64,000 nt of DNA from Streptomyces formicae (GTDB taxonomy: Bacteria; Actinomycetota; Actinomycetes; Streptomycetales; Streptomycetaceae). Every line of letters starts with the position of its first letter. Within the stretch, counting starts at the first letter, position 1. The translations under genes and the position numbers were made by a program. Below are positions 18,894-27,326 of the stretch, piece by piece. The stretch lies in the NCBI RefSeq assembly GCF_022647665.1, contig NZ_CP071872.1:7068001-7132000 (forward strand). The letters are read 5' to 3'. The notes beneath the pieces were generated by a model, which was given only the letters and a program-made list of their open reading frames with translations, searched no databases and had not been told where the DNA came from.

Positions 18894-19697
18894 TCAGCTC
18901 CCCGTGCTCCGGTACGAACGAAGACCCGCCCGCCACGCGATCCCGGCGAGCGCACAGCACACCGCCGCGACCAACGGCGGCGCGAACGCCAGCGCGCGCG
19001 GCAGATCCAGCGGATACGGCCGCCCGAGCACGTAGAGCGCGGGCAGCCAGTTGACGAAGGCGAGGGGCACGACGAAGGTCACGCCGCGCACCAGGTCCTT
19101 CGCGAAGAGCGTCGGCGGGTACTGGAGCAGCGTGTTCCCTCCGTATGTGAAGGAGTTCTGCACCTCGGCGGCGTCCTGGGCGACGAACTGGAACGCCGCG
19201 CCCGCCACGAACAGCGAGGCGAAGATCGCCGCCCCGCTCACCACCATCACCGGCACCAGCGCAGCCTTCAGCGGTGTCCACGCGATGTCGAGGGCGAACA
19301 GCGCGTAGCCGAGCACCAGCAGCCCCTGGGTGATCCGGCCCAGCCGGCGCAGCGCGAAGCGGTCCGCCGCGACCTGGGCGAGCACCGGCGCGGGCCGCAC
19401 GAGCAGGGTGTCCAGCGTGCCGTCGCGCACGCGCCGCCCCAGCCGGTCCATCGACCCCATCGCCAGGTCGGCGAGGCCGAACGCCGCGCCCGCCGCCCCG
19501 TACAGGAGTGCGGTCTCCGGCAGGCTGTACCCGCCCAGGGTGTCGACGTGCGTGAACATCAGCAGGATCACCACGAAGTCGAACGAGGTCGCGGCGAAGT
19601 TCCCGAACGCCGTCATCGCGAAGGACGCGCGGTACGTCATCGTCGAGCGCATCCACATCACGGCGATCAGACCGTACGCGCGCAGCCCGTCAACCAC
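18894..19697 (-). CDS. ABC-2 permease subunit (COG3694-like)
   Basis: 267 residues with six hydrophobic segments. Family features include MTYRASFAMTAFGNFAAT near the start, a loop GRRVRDGTLDTLLVRPAPVL (the recurrent TLD.LLVRP motif) and FAKDLVRGVTFVVPLAFVNW near the end. The GTG start overlaps the preceding permease gene by 8 bases. It forms the membrane channel with its neighbour. Confidence 0.9.
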   Translation of the reverse strand: MVDGLRAYGLIAVMWMRSTMTYRASFAMTAFGNFAATSFDFVVILLMFTHVDTLGGYSLPETALLYGAAGAAFGLADLAMGSMDRLGRRVRDGTLDTLLVRPAPVLAQVAADRFALRRLGRITQGLLVLGYALFALDIAWTPLKAALVPVMVVSGAAIFASLFVAGAAFQFVAQDAAEVQNSFTYGGNTLLQYPPTLFAKDLVRGVTFVVPLAFVNWLPALYVLGRPYPLDLPRALAFAPPLVAAVCCALAGIAWRAGLRSYRSTGS

Positions 19698-20490
19698 CCT
19701 GGACCACCACCCTCCTCGTCGCGGCCGACTGCAGCAGCCGTCCGGCGCCGAGCAGCGCCACGGCCCAGCCGGCCTGGAAGGCGTACGCCTCGGCCAGTCC
19801 CCAGCCGGTGTACTTGCCGAGGAAGACGTCCGCCGGGACCTGCAGCAGCGCCGACCAGGGCAGCACCAGGGCCAGTTCGCCCAGGAAGCCGGGAAAGAGG
19901 GTGAGCGGCAGCAGCATCCCGGAGAAGAAGAGCCCGGCCAGCCAGGTGATCTGGAGTACGCCCGCGCCGTCCATCAGCCAGAAGGCGGAGAGCGCCACCA
20001 GATAGCGGACGGCGAAGCTCACGACGACGCCGAGCGCCACGGAGAGCAGGAAGGCCGGCCAGAGCAGCGGTGAACCGGGCAGCGCCAGGTCGAAGGCGAG
20101 TGCGCCGCAGAGCATCGGGGCGATGCCGCGCCCGAGCAGATGGAAGGCGGCGCGCCCCAAGTCACCGGCGAGCCACCACAGTTGGAGGTCGACGGGCCGG
20201 TATAGGTCGATGGCGATGTCGCCCGTGCGGATGCGCTCGATCAGCTCGTCCTCGAAGCCGCCGCCCATCATGGCGCAGGCCATCAGCAGGGCCTGGCCGA
20301 GCCACACATAGGTCAGCGCCTGGGGCAGGTCGTAACCCCCGAGGTGCGGGCGTTCATCCCAGAGGGCGATATAGGTGTACGCCATGATGAAGCCGAAGAC
20401 GGTATTGGTGAACGCCCCTGCGGCTGTTGCGATCCGGTACGTCGCATAGCGCCGGAACCCACCGGCCAGCACGACCGCATAGAGCCGCAC
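19690..20490 (-). CDS. ABC-2 permease subunit (COG4587-like)
   Basis: About 266 residues with six membrane segments. Typical features are YATYRIATAAGAFTNTVFGF, IERIRTGDIAIDLYRPVDLQ (the family's RTGDIAxDLxRP loop) and LTLFPGFLGELALVLPWSAL. The GTG at 20490 is preferred because GGGAGG lies five bases upstream; GTG 20493 and an upstream start at 20520 are alternatives. First gene of the three-gene exporter operon. Confidence 0.9.
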   Translation of the reverse strand: MRLYAVVLAGGFRRYATYRIATAAGAFTNTVFGFIMAYTYIALWDERPHLGGYDLPQALTYVWLGQALLMACAMMGGGFEDELIERIRTGDIAIDLYRPVDLQLWWLAGDLGRAAFHLLGRGIAPMLCGALAFDLALPGSPLLWPAFLLSVALGVVVSFAVRYLVALSAFWLMDGAGVLQITWLAGLFFSGMLLPLTLFPGFLGELALVLPWSALLQVPADVFLGKYTGWGLAEAYAFQAGWAVALLGAGRLLQSAATRRVVVQGG

Positions 20491-20706
20491 CACAGCCTCC
20501 CTTCCGCGCCCCGCCGGCATCGTCCGGTGCCGTCCGCGCTGTCGGCGTCAAAGCGCACGACCTTAGTCCAGGGAGATCGGGCGCGCGACCGTATTCCGAC
20601 GGGGGGTACGGGGGTTAAGGGGGCGAGAAGTGCAGTATGGGCACACCAAGCGGATCGCCCCATATGCCACCATCCGCGACGACGGGGCCGAGGAGTCTCC
20701 ACCGAC

Positions 20707-23235
20707 ATGAGCGACGAGCAGCCACAGCAGCCAGCGCGGCGAGGCTGGGAACCCCGGGACCGGACGATCGCCGGACCACCGGACGCGGGCCGTACCGGCG
20801 GCCGAGGCCCAGGTCCCGGCCCCCGTACAGGTCCCGGCGACGGCCCCCGCACCGGTCCCGGTCCCGGTCCCCGTCCCGGACATCACCGTGGGCCGCACCC
20901 CGACCCCCGCACCCGCGTCGCACCGCGCACCGGACCGCGTCGGCTCGTTCCTTCCTGGCGGATGGTCCTCGGCGCGTTCCTGACCGGCGCGCTCGTGCTC
21001 ATCTGCGGCTTCGTCGCGGGCTACATGCTCGTCCACATCCCGCCCGCCAACGCCACCGCCGTCGCCCAGTCCAACGTCTACTTCTACAAGGACGGCACCC
21101 AGATCGCCCGCGACGGCGAGGTCAACCGCGAGAACGTCGAGCTCGCCCAGGTCCCCAGCACCGTGCAGCACGCCGTACTCGCCGCCGAGGACCGCGACTT
21201 CTACACCGAGCGCGCCGTCGACCCCCTCGCGATGGTCCGCGCAGGCTGGAACACGCTCACCGGCAAGGGGAAGCAGTCCGGCTCCACGATCACCCAGCAG
21301 TACGTCAAGAACTACTACCTGGGCCAGGAGCAGACCGTCACGAGGAAGGTGAAGGAGTTCTTCATCTCGATCAAGCTGGACCGCGAGCAGAGCAAGCGCG
21401 ACATCCTGAAGGGCTATCTCAACACCAGCTACTTCGGCCGCAACGCCTACGGCATCCAGGCGGCGGCCATGGCCTACTACGGCAAGGACGTCGGCGAACT
21501 CGACACCGCCGAGGGCGCGTACCTCGCCTCGCTCCTCAACGCCCCCAGCGCGTACGACGTGACCACGCACCCCGAGAACAGGCCCGCCGCGCTCGCCCGC
21601 TGGAACTACGTGGTCGACGGGATGGTGGAGCGCCAGTGGCTCACCGTCGCCGAACGCTCCGCCATGGCCTTCCCGACGCCGCAGACCGCACGCCCCGCGA
21701 CCGGACTCTCCGGGCAGCGCGGCTACATCGTCCAGGCCGTCGAGGACTACCTCACCGGCAACGGCATCATCGACGACAACACCCTGGCCCGCGGCGGCTA
21801 CCGGATCACCACCACGCTGGAGAAGCCCAAGCAGGACGCCTTCATCCGGGCCGTCGACGAGCACGTCCACTCCCGGCGCGACGAGAAGCAGCGGCCCGTG
21901 GACCGCAACGTCCGGGTCGGCGGCGCCGCCATCGACCCGTCGAACGGCAAGGTCGTCGCCCTCTACGGCGGCATCGACTACACCCGGCAGTACGTCAACA
22001 ACGCGACCCGCCGCGACTACCAGGTCGGCTCCACCTTCAAGCCGTTCGTCCTCGCGGCCGCCGTCGACCACGGCTCCCAGACCCGGGACGGCCGCCGCAT
22101 CACCCCGGCCACCGTCTACGACGGCACGGACCGGCGCCAGGTCGTGGGCTCCTACGGGCCTGTCGGCTACGCCCCCGAGAACGAGGACAACTACTCGTAC
22201 GGCCGCATCACCGTCCGTACCGCGACCGACGAGTCGGTCAACTCGGTGTACGCGCAGATGGCGCAGGACGTCGGCCCGGCGCGGGTCAGGGAGACGGCCG
22301 TCGCGCTCGGCATCCCCGCGCACACCCCCGATCTGACCGCCTACCCGTCCATCGCGCTCGGTGTCGCCACCGCGAGCGTCCTCGACATGGCGAAGGCGTA
22401 TGCGACCCTCGCCAACCACGGCAGGCACGGGACGTACTCGATCGTCGAGAGCATCAGCAAGGGCGGCGAGGAGCTCGGGCTGCCCGAGGCGCCGAGCCGG
22501 CAGGCCATCAGCCGGGAGGCCGCGGACACGACCACGTCCGTGCTGCAGAGCGTGGTGTCGAACGGCACGGGCGCGGCCGCGCGGTCGGCGGGCAGGCCGG
22601 CCGCCGGGAAGACCGGCACGGCGGAGGACGACAAGGCGGCCTGGTTCGCGGGCTACACCCCCGACCTGGCGACGGTCGTCGCCGTCATGGGCCAGGACCC
22701 GGACACGGGGGTGCAGAAGCCGCTGTACGGGGCCCTCGGGCACAGCCGTGTCGGCGGCGGCGGGCCCTCGGCGCGGATCTGGGGACAGTTCACGGCGGCG
22801 GCGCTGGAGGACACGGAGGTCAGCTACTTCGACCTGGAAACGGAGGAGGGCGCGGATGGTGAACTGCCCTCGTCGCGGTACCCGTCGTCGCCGGAGGAGT
22901 CCGAGGACGAGGAGGAGTCGGAGGGGCCGGAGGAGGGCGACGGCCCGCAGGACGGTGCGACGGCGTCGCTCTCTCCCGGGGACGGTACGGACGGTCCTGC
23001 GACGGGCCGTTCACCGACGCTGCCGGGCCGCGATCCGGCCACCGGGGGCCCGGCGAACGGCGGTGCGGGCAGCGGCGGAGCGACGACCGGCGGCATGAGG
23101 CCCGGCGGGTCCACGAACGGCGGGCCGGCGAACGGAGGCGCGGACAGCGCAGGACGGCGCGGCTCCACGGGCGGCGGAGGGGAGGACTCCGGCGGCCAGG
23201 GCGACGGCCTGGGCGTGTTCACGGACCGCCTGTAG
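20707..23235 (+). CDS. Class A penicillin-binding protein (transglycosylase/transpeptidase)
   Basis: 842 residues. A Pro/Gly/Arg-rich cytoplasmic tail is followed by one membrane helix (FLTGALVLICGFVAGYML). The GT51 transglycosylase has AAEDRDFYTERAVDPL, GSTITQQYVKNYYLG, RKVKEFFISIKLDR and ILKGYLNTSYFGRNAYGI. The transpeptidase has GSTFKPF (active Ser), SVNSVYAQ (SxN motif) and GKTGTAED (KTG). The C-terminal 150 residues are acidic, then Gly/Gly-Ala repeats, probably wall-spanning. It polymerises and crosslinks peptidoglycan. ATG 20707 has GGAG upstream. Confidence 0.95.
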   Translation: MSDEQPQQPARRGWEPRDRTIAGPPDAGRTGGRGPGPGPRTGPGDGPRTGPGPGPRPGHHRGPHPDPRTRVAPRTGPRRLVPSWRMVLGAFLTGALVLICGFVAGYMLVHIPPANATAVAQSNVYFYKDGTQIARDGEVNRENVELAQVPSTVQHAVLAAEDRDFYTERAVDPLAMVRAGWNTLTGKGKQSGSTITQQYVKNYYLGQEQTVTRKVKEFFISIKLDREQSKRDILKGYLNTSYFGRNAYGIQAAAMAYYGKDVGELDTAEGAYLASLLNAPSAYDVTTHPENRPAALARWNYVVDGMVERQWLTVAERSAMAFPTPQTARPATGLSGQRGYIVQAVEDYLTGNGIIDDNTLARGGYRITTTLEKPKQDAFIRAVDEHVHSRRDEKQRPVDRNVRVGGAAIDPSNGKVVALYGGIDYTRQYVNNATRRDYQVGSTFKPFVLAAAVDHGSQTRDGRRITPATVYDGTDRRQVVGSYGPVGYAPENEDNYSYGRITVRTATDESVNSVYAQMAQDVGPARVRETAVALGIPAHTPDLTAYPSIALGVATASVLDMAKAYATLANHGRHGTYSIVESISKGGEELGLPEAPSRQAISREAADTTTSVLQSVVSNGTGAAARSAGRPAAGKTGTAEDDKAAWFAGYTPDLATVVAVMGQDPDTGVQKPLYGALGHSRVGGGGPSARIWGQFTAAALEDTEVSYFDLETEEGADGELPSSRYPSSPEESEDEEESEGPEEGDGPQDGATASLSPGDGTDGPATGRSPTLPGRDPATGGPANGGAGSGGATTGGMRPGGSTNGGPANGGADSAGRRGSTGGGGEDSGGQGDGLGVFTDRL

Positions 23236-23255
23236 GCCCCGTCGCCGCGGCGAGC

Positions 23256-23315
23256 GGATCAGTGGCCCGCGGATCAGTGACCCGCGGATCAGTGGCCTGC
23301 GGATCAGTGGCCCGA
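23256..23315. repeat. 15-bp repeat, four tandem copies across a stop codon
   Basis: GGATCAGTGGCCCGC and close variants at 23256, 23271, 23286 and 23301, with no gaps. The fourth copy contains the stop codon (23304-23306) of the exporter gene. Confidence 0.95.
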
Positions 23316-23624
23316 GGTCGCCTTCAGCCCGACCACCGCGACCAGCAGCAGCACGACGAAGAAGATCCGGGCGGCGGTCGCCGGTTCGTTCAGCGCCACC
23401 ATGCCGACCACCGCCGCACCGGCCGCGCCGATGCCGACCCACACCCCGTACGCCGTGCCGATCGGCAGCGACTTCGCTGCGTACGACAGCAGGAGCATGC
23501 TCGCGACGATCCCGGCTCCGGTGAACACGCTGGGCCACAGCCGGGTGAAGCCGTCGGTGAACTTCATCCCGATCGACCAGCCGACCTCGAGCAGACCGGC
23601 GACGACGAGCAGAACCCAGGCCAT
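23304..23624 (-). CDS. gdx: SMR-family guanidinium exporter (Gdx/SugE)
   Basis: 106 residues with four membrane helices. Glu in the first helix (VAGLLEVGWSIGMKF) is the essential ion-coupling residue; the WSIGMK pattern fits the SugE/Gdx subgroup rather than EmrE. It acts as a dual-topology dimer that exports guanidinium ion. ATG 23624 has GGAGGTG at a proper distance; a GTG at 23633 would overlap it. The guanidine-III riboswitch 46 bases upstream confirms the substrate: expression would rise when guanidine accumulates. Confidence 0.95.
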   Translation of the reverse strand: MAWVLLVVAGLLEVGWSIGMKFTDGFTRLWPSVFTGAGIVASMLLLSYAAKSLPIGTAYGVWVGIGAAGAAVVGMVALNEPATAARIFFVVLLLVAVVGLKATSGH

Positions 23625-23669
23625 GACAGGCACCTCCGAGACGCGGGAAACGCGGACTTCTTACGGGGT

Positions 23670-23710
23670 GCGTCGTCTTTGCGTTGCCCGGTACGGCGCG
23701 TCTCGTCGGG
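23670..23710 (-). ncRNA. Guanidine-III riboswitch
   Basis: Read on the minus strand the element begins CCCGACGAGACGCGCCGTAC and continues CGGGCAACGCAAAGACGACGC. It matches the pseudoknot aptamer known from Thermobifida fusca in length and at nearly all conserved positions: the CCxGACGAG start, the GCGCCGTACC core and the AAGACG-GC end. It lies 46 bases before the exporter ATG. Identification is from memory of the class. Confidence 0.92.
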
Positions 23711-23741
23711 TTCCCCCGAACGTAGCAAAACGGGGGGCGGA

Positions 23742-23789
23742 GGAAGCGGAAGGGCCTGGTGACCATGGTCACCAGGCCCTTCCGCTTCC
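23742..23789. terminator. Perfect 48-bp palindrome
   Basis: A 24-bp arm beginning GGAAGCGGAAGGGCCTGGTG is repeated inverted without spacer, centred at 23765/23766. It lies downstream of the GroES-like gene and upstream of the riboswitch, so it terminates the former and insulates the latter. Confidence 0.85.
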
Positions 23790-23802
23790 GTACTGGGTTC
23801 CG

Positions 23803-24141
23803 CTACAGGTACAGCCCCGTCGTGTCCTCGCCGCCCTCGAAACGGTCGGCGGCCACGGCGTGCAGGTCCCGCTCGCGCATCAGGACGTACGCGACCCCGC
23901 GCACCTCCACCTCCGCGCGGTCCGCCGGGTCGTACAGCACCCGGTCCCCGGGCTCCACGGTGCGGACGTTCTGCCCGACCGCGACCACCTCGGCCCAGGC
24001 GAGGCGGCGGCCGACGGCGGCGGTCGCCGGAATCAGAATGCCGCCGCCGGAGCGCCGCTCGCCCTCGGGGGCGTCGGACCGGACCAGGACCCGGTCGTGC
24101 AGCATCTTGATCGGCAGCTTGTCGTGCGTGTTGTTGCTCAC
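23803..24141 (-). CDS. GroES-like co-chaperonin family protein
   Basis: 112 residues. The GroES/Cpn10 fold is shown by IKMLHDRVLVRSDAPEGERR, SGGGILIPATA, EVVAVGQNVRTVEPGDRVLY and a C-terminal strand. The mobile-loop segment SGGGILIP is present. This second, divergent GroES-like protein stands alone, with no GroEL next to it, which is usual for this Streptomyces family. GTG 24141 (giving VSNNTHDKLP) is favoured over the GTG at 24147. Confidence 0.82.
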   Translation of the reverse strand: MSNNTHDKLPIKMLHDRVLVRSDAPEGERRSGGGILIPATAAVGRRLAWAEVVAVGQNVRTVEPGDRVLYDPADRAEVEVRGVAYVLMRERDLHAVAADRFEGGEDTTGLYL

Positions 24142-24187
24142 GACCACGAACCTACCTGTCCGGCGCCGTTCCGCGTCGCGCCGGGGG

Positions 24188-24508
24188 TCACGCCCTGCGC
24201 CTCCTGGCCGACAGGGCCAGCAGCCCCACGACCCCGACGACGGCCAGCGCCACGGGGACGACCCGCTCCAGCCGGGGCGCGCCGTCCGTGTGCACGAAGC
24301 GGCTCTTCACGTCCGTCACCAAGCGGTTCGCGGTGACGAACGCCCGCCCGGCGGTCTGGTCCACGGTCGAGGCGACCCTGGCCTTCGCGTCCCCGATGAT
24401 CGTCTTCGGGTGCACCCGCACCCCGATCTCGTCGAGCGTCTCGGCGAGCCGCTCACGCCGGCGGACGATGTCCGCCTCGATCTGCGCAGGGGTCCTGGAA
24501 TCCGACAC
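24188..24508 (-). CDS. DUF3618 membrane protein
   Basis: 106 residues. DUF3618 pattern: RTPAQIEADIVRRRERLAET, then LDEIGVRVHPKTIIGDAKAR, and one membrane helix near the end (VVPVALAVVGVVGLLAL) followed by basic residues. The role is unknown. GTG 24508 has GGAGG upstream. Confidence 0.85.
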   Translation of the reverse strand: MSDSRTPAQIEADIVRRRERLAETLDEIGVRVHPKTIIGDAKARVASTVDQTAGRAFVTANRLVTDVKSRFVHTDGAPRLERVVPVALAVVGVVGLLALSARRRRA

Positions 24509-24676
24509 TGCGCCGCCTCCGTGGTCGTAATCCGGTCGTTCGGTGGTTCTTCGCGTTCTTCGTCCACCGCACACTGCTTTGTCATCGACAGTCTGTCAGC
24601 TCGACGGCCACCGCACCCCACGGCACCCCTATTACGCTCGGTGCCGTACGTCCGTACCCCCTGAGGAGAACCGAGA

Positions 24677-25144
24677 ATGAGCGAGCGACTCCAGCCCGGC
24701 GACACCGCCCCGGACTTCACCCTGCCCGACGCGGACGGCAACGAGGTCTCGCTCGCCGGCCGCAAGGGACGCAAGGTCATCGTCTACTTCTACCCCGCGG
24801 CCCTGACCCCGGGCTGCACCAAGCAGGCGTGCGACTTCACCGACAACCTGGAGCTGCTGGCGGACGCGGGCTACGACGTCATCGGCGTCTCGCCGGACGG
24901 GCCGGAGAAGCTCGCGAAGTTCCGCGACAAGGAGAACCTCAAGGTCACGCTGGTGGGCGACCCCTCAAAGGCGGTCATGGAGGAGTACGGCGCCTTCGGC
25001 GAGAAGAAGCTCTACGGCAAGACGGTGACGGGCGTGATCCGCTCGACGATCGTCGTGGACGAGGACGGGAAGGTCGAGCGGGCGCTGTACAACGTCAGGG
25101 CGACCGGCCACGTCGCCAAGATCATCAAGGATCTGGGGATCTGA
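24677..25144 (+). CDS. bcp: Thioredoxin-dependent peroxiredoxin (BCP type)
   Basis: 155 residues. It reduces hydroperoxides. GDTAPDFTLPDADGNEV, then FYPAALTPGCTKQACDF: the first Cys of this segment is the peroxidatic residue and the second, five residues on, the resolving one, as in atypical 2-Cys BCP enzymes. The usual FYPxDxTPGCT has Ala-Ala-Leu here. A ribosome site GAGGAGAA precedes the ATG. Confidence 0.95.
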   Translation: MSERLQPGDTAPDFTLPDADGNEVSLAGRKGRKVIVYFYPAALTPGCTKQACDFTDNLELLADAGYDVIGVSPDGPEKLAKFRDKENLKVTLVGDPSKAVMEEYGAFGEKKLYGKTVTGVIRSTIVVDEDGKVERALYNVRATGHVAKIIKDLGI

Positions 25145-25161
25145 GAACTGCCTGCCGCTGG

Positions 25162-25193
25162 ACGGGCCGCTCCGCACCGCCGGAGGGGCCCGT
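25162..25193. terminator. Hairpin terminator after bcp
   Basis: ACGGGCC-g-CTCCG / CGGAG-g-GGCCCGT with a 6-base loop, 18 bases after the stop codon. Confidence 0.8.
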
Positions 25194-25255
25194 TCCGCAT
25201 TTCGGACGCAACTGTCCGTCAACCGGCTCGTTACTCCGTGCGAGGTCACGAACGC

Positions 25256-25930
25256 GTGACCGAGAGGGAGGGCACGATACCGGTCAGCCCGTACACCCCG
25301 CGCGCGCCTTGCCGATGCGGCGCAGTCGTCACGGACGATGTCCGAGGCGCTGGAGAAGCTCGGGGGCGAGGCGAAGGTGCCGTCGCGGGCCTGCATCCGG
25401 CGCGGATGAAGAAGCTGGGCATAGACACATCCCACTTCGAGCGGGAAGGCTACCGGTGGACGCGGGAGATCCTCGAATCCGCAGTCGCGGTCTCTTCCAC
25501 CATGTGCCAGGTCCTCCGCCACCTCGGCGTGGAGGTCATCGGCGGCCAGCACACGCACATCAGCCGCCGGATCAAGGCACACGGGATCGACACCTCGCAC
25601 TTCACTGCACCGCCGCGCACCGCGAATATGCGTGACAACAGGCGCCGCCGGTCGGCCGAGGAGATCCTGATCGAGAACCGGTCGCCACACGCAACGCGCA
25701 CACCGAACGAACGCCTCAAGCGAGCCATGCGGGAACTCGGCATCAGCGAGCGGTGCGCGCTCTGCGGAATCGAGCCGGCATGGCAGGGCCATCCGCTCCC
25801 ACTCGAGGTCGACCATATCGACGGCAATTGGCGCAACAACCGTGTGGAGAACTTGCGACTGCTCTGCCCCAACTGCCATGCGATCACCATCACATGGTGC
25901 CGGAAAGGCAAGCGTCGCAGCTCTCAGTGA
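25256..25930 (+). pseudogene. HNH endonuclease gene with two compensating frameshifts
   Basis: The frame from GTG 25256 gives 224 residues ending in an HNH domain: CALCGIEPAW, LEVDHIDGNWRNNRVENLRL and LCPNCHAI. N-terminal to it are DNA-binding-like repeats ending in GIDTSHF (twice). Between about 25306 and 25405 the frame reads poorly (RCGAVVTDDVRGAGEARGRG), while the frame offset by one reads RLADAAQSSRTMSEALEKLG and then PSRACIRR. This is the missing first repeat, which joins RMKKLGIDTSHF. Two indels therefore cancel out. It may be damaged or misassembled; the nuclease domain is intact. Confidence 0.78.
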
Positions 25931-25980
25931 GAACACCCGCGACGCAAGTGCCGCCCGACCGCTACGATGGCTGACGGCCA

Positions 25981-26067
25981 GCGGCCGTTGCTGAATTGGC
26001 ATAAGCGGGTGTTTTAGGGGCACCTGGGAGCAATCCCATGTGGGTTCGAGTCCCACCGGCCGCACCA
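25981..26067 (+). tRNA. tRNA-Leu (anticodon TAG)
   Basis: Acceptor stem GCGGCCG / CGGCCGC, anticodon stem GGTGT / GCACC around the loop TTTAGGG, long variable arm TGGGA GCAA TCCCA, T stem GTGGG / CCCAC and encoded CCA (26065-26067). The long variable arm and TAG anticodon fix leucine. Confidence 0.97.
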
Positions 26068-26077
26068 ACCTTCGAAT

Positions 26078-26116
26078 CGAAGGCCCGTCTCGCGGAGATC
26101 GCGAGCCGGGCCTTCG
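26078..26116. terminator. Terminator after tRNA-Leu
   Basis: CGAAGGCCCG / CGGGCCTTCG outer stem with CTCGCG / CGCGAG inside. It lies 10 bases after the tRNA and also downstream of rdgB on the other strand. Confidence 0.85.
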
Positions 26117-26128
26117 TCACGACGGACC

Positions 26129-26731
26129 TCAGCCCAACAGCTCCCGCACCACCGGCACCAGCTCGCGGAACGCCTTGCCCCGGTGGCTGATCGCGTTCTT
26201 CTCCTCCGGGGTCAGCTGAGCGCACGTCACGTCGTACCCCTCCGGCTGGAGGATCGGGTCGTAACCGAAGCCGTTGGTGCCGACCGGGTCGTGGCACAGG
26301 ACGCCGGTGAGGCGACCCTCGACGACGCGCTCCGTGCCGTCCGGGAGGGCGAGGGCGGCCGCGCAGGCGAAGTGGGCACCGCGGTGCTCGTCGCCGATGT
26401 CGGCGAGTTGGGCAAGCAGCAGGCGGAGGTTGGCGGCGTCGTCGCCGTGGGCACCCGACCAGCGTGCGGAGAAGATGCCGGGGGCGCCGCCGAGGACGTC
26501 GACGCAGAGGCCGGAGTCGTCGGCGACGGCCGGCAGACCGGTGGCGGACGCAAGGGCGTGGGCCTTGAGGAGCGCGTTCTCGGCGAAGGTGGTGCCGGTC
26601 TCCTTGACGTCGGGGATGTCGGGGTACGCCTCCGCGCCGACGAGGTCGTGCGGCAGACCTGCGTCGGCGAGGATGGCGCGGAGTTCGGCGATCTTCCCGG
26701 CGTTGCGGGTGGCGAGGATCAGGCGGGTCAT
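26129..26731 (-). CDS. rdgB: XTP/dITP pyrophosphatase (RdgB/HAM1)
   Basis: 200 residues, normal length. It removes non-canonical purine nucleotides (dITP, XTP) from the pool. Signatures: LILATRNAGKIAELRAIL, ETGTTFAENALLKAHALA, AVADDSGLCVDVLGGAPGIF SAR (in two pieces), GTNGFGYDPIL and KNAISHRGKAFREL. The partner RNase PH gene lies upstream on the same strand, the usual order. Confidence 0.96.
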   Translation of the reverse strand: MTRLILATRNAGKIAELRAILADAGLPHDLVGAEAYPDIPDVKETGTTFAENALLKAHALASATGLPAVADDSGLCVDVLGGAPGIFSARWSGAHGDDAANLRLLLAQLADIGDEHRGAHFACAAALALPDGTERVVEGRLTGVLCHDPVGTNGFGYDPILQPEGYDVTCAQLTPEEKNAISHRGKAFRELVPVVRELLG

Positions 26732-26799
26732 GGGCCCAGTATCTACGGACGCCAGGGACTGTCGTTCGGATCAGCCCGACAGGATCCGGGCGACGGGTT

Positions 26800-27186
26800 C
26801 TACGAGGTGCAGACCTTGCCGATCTCGGCGGCGGAGTCCGTGACGGGCGTGATGTCCGGTGTGGTGTCGCCGTTCTCGACCGCCGTACGGACGTTGTCGA
26901 CGCCCGTGGTGAGGTCGTCGACGGCCTTGGCCAGGTCCGCGTTGTCCGTCGTGTCCTTGAGGTTGCCCAGCTCCCGGTCGATCTCGTCCAGGGCCTCGGT
27001 CAGCTGGGTCGGGTCGTCCGCCGCGGTGGACACGGCCTGGGAGAGCCTGTCGACGCTGGTGGCTATGGCGTCGGCGGTCGCGACGCAGTCCAGGGCCTTG
27101 TCGACGGCGCTGCATCCGACGGCTCCGGTGAACACGACGGCGGTGACGGCGGCGGCGACTGCGATACGACGGCTGCGGCTGCGCAT
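26800..27186 (-). CDS. Small exported alpha-helical protein, possibly lipoprotein
   Basis: 128 residues. Signal peptide RSRSRRIAVAAAVTAVVFTG followed by AVGCSAV; the Cys may be a weak lipobox (Ala at -3 rather than Leu). The mature part is helical and acidic (LTEALDEIDRELGNLKD and similar) with two more cysteines. Found between rph and rdgB in this genome. No function known. Confidence 0.65.
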   Translation of the reverse strand: MRSRSRRIAVAAAVTAVVFTGAVGCSAVDKALDCVATADAIATSVDRLSQAVSTAADDPTQLTEALDEIDRELGNLKDTTDNADLAKAVDDLTTGVDNVRTAVENGDTTPDITPVTDSAAEIGKVCTS

Positions 27187-27220
27187 GAAAGGGTCCCTCC
27201 CCGGGGTTGCGGACGTGGGG

Positions 27221-27244
27221 CCCCCACGCCGCAGGGCGTGGGGG
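27221..27244. terminator. Hairpin terminator after rph
   Basis: CCCCCACGCC GCAG GGCGTGGGGG: perfect 10-bp stem. A second hairpin GGACGCC / GGCGTCC lies at 27279-27298. Both follow rph on the minus strand. Confidence 0.75.
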
Positions 27245-27326
27245 GAGTACGGTTCGGCACGTACGCCCGTGCCTACAGGGACGCCGGGAGCGGCGTCCTT
27301 GGTTGCTTCTTTACCCTTCGGGGGGC

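Noticed and set aside
25256..26067. tRNA-Leu plus HNH gene as a prophage or ICE attachment site
   Set aside because: No repeat of the tRNA 3' end was seen nearby and no integrase is present.
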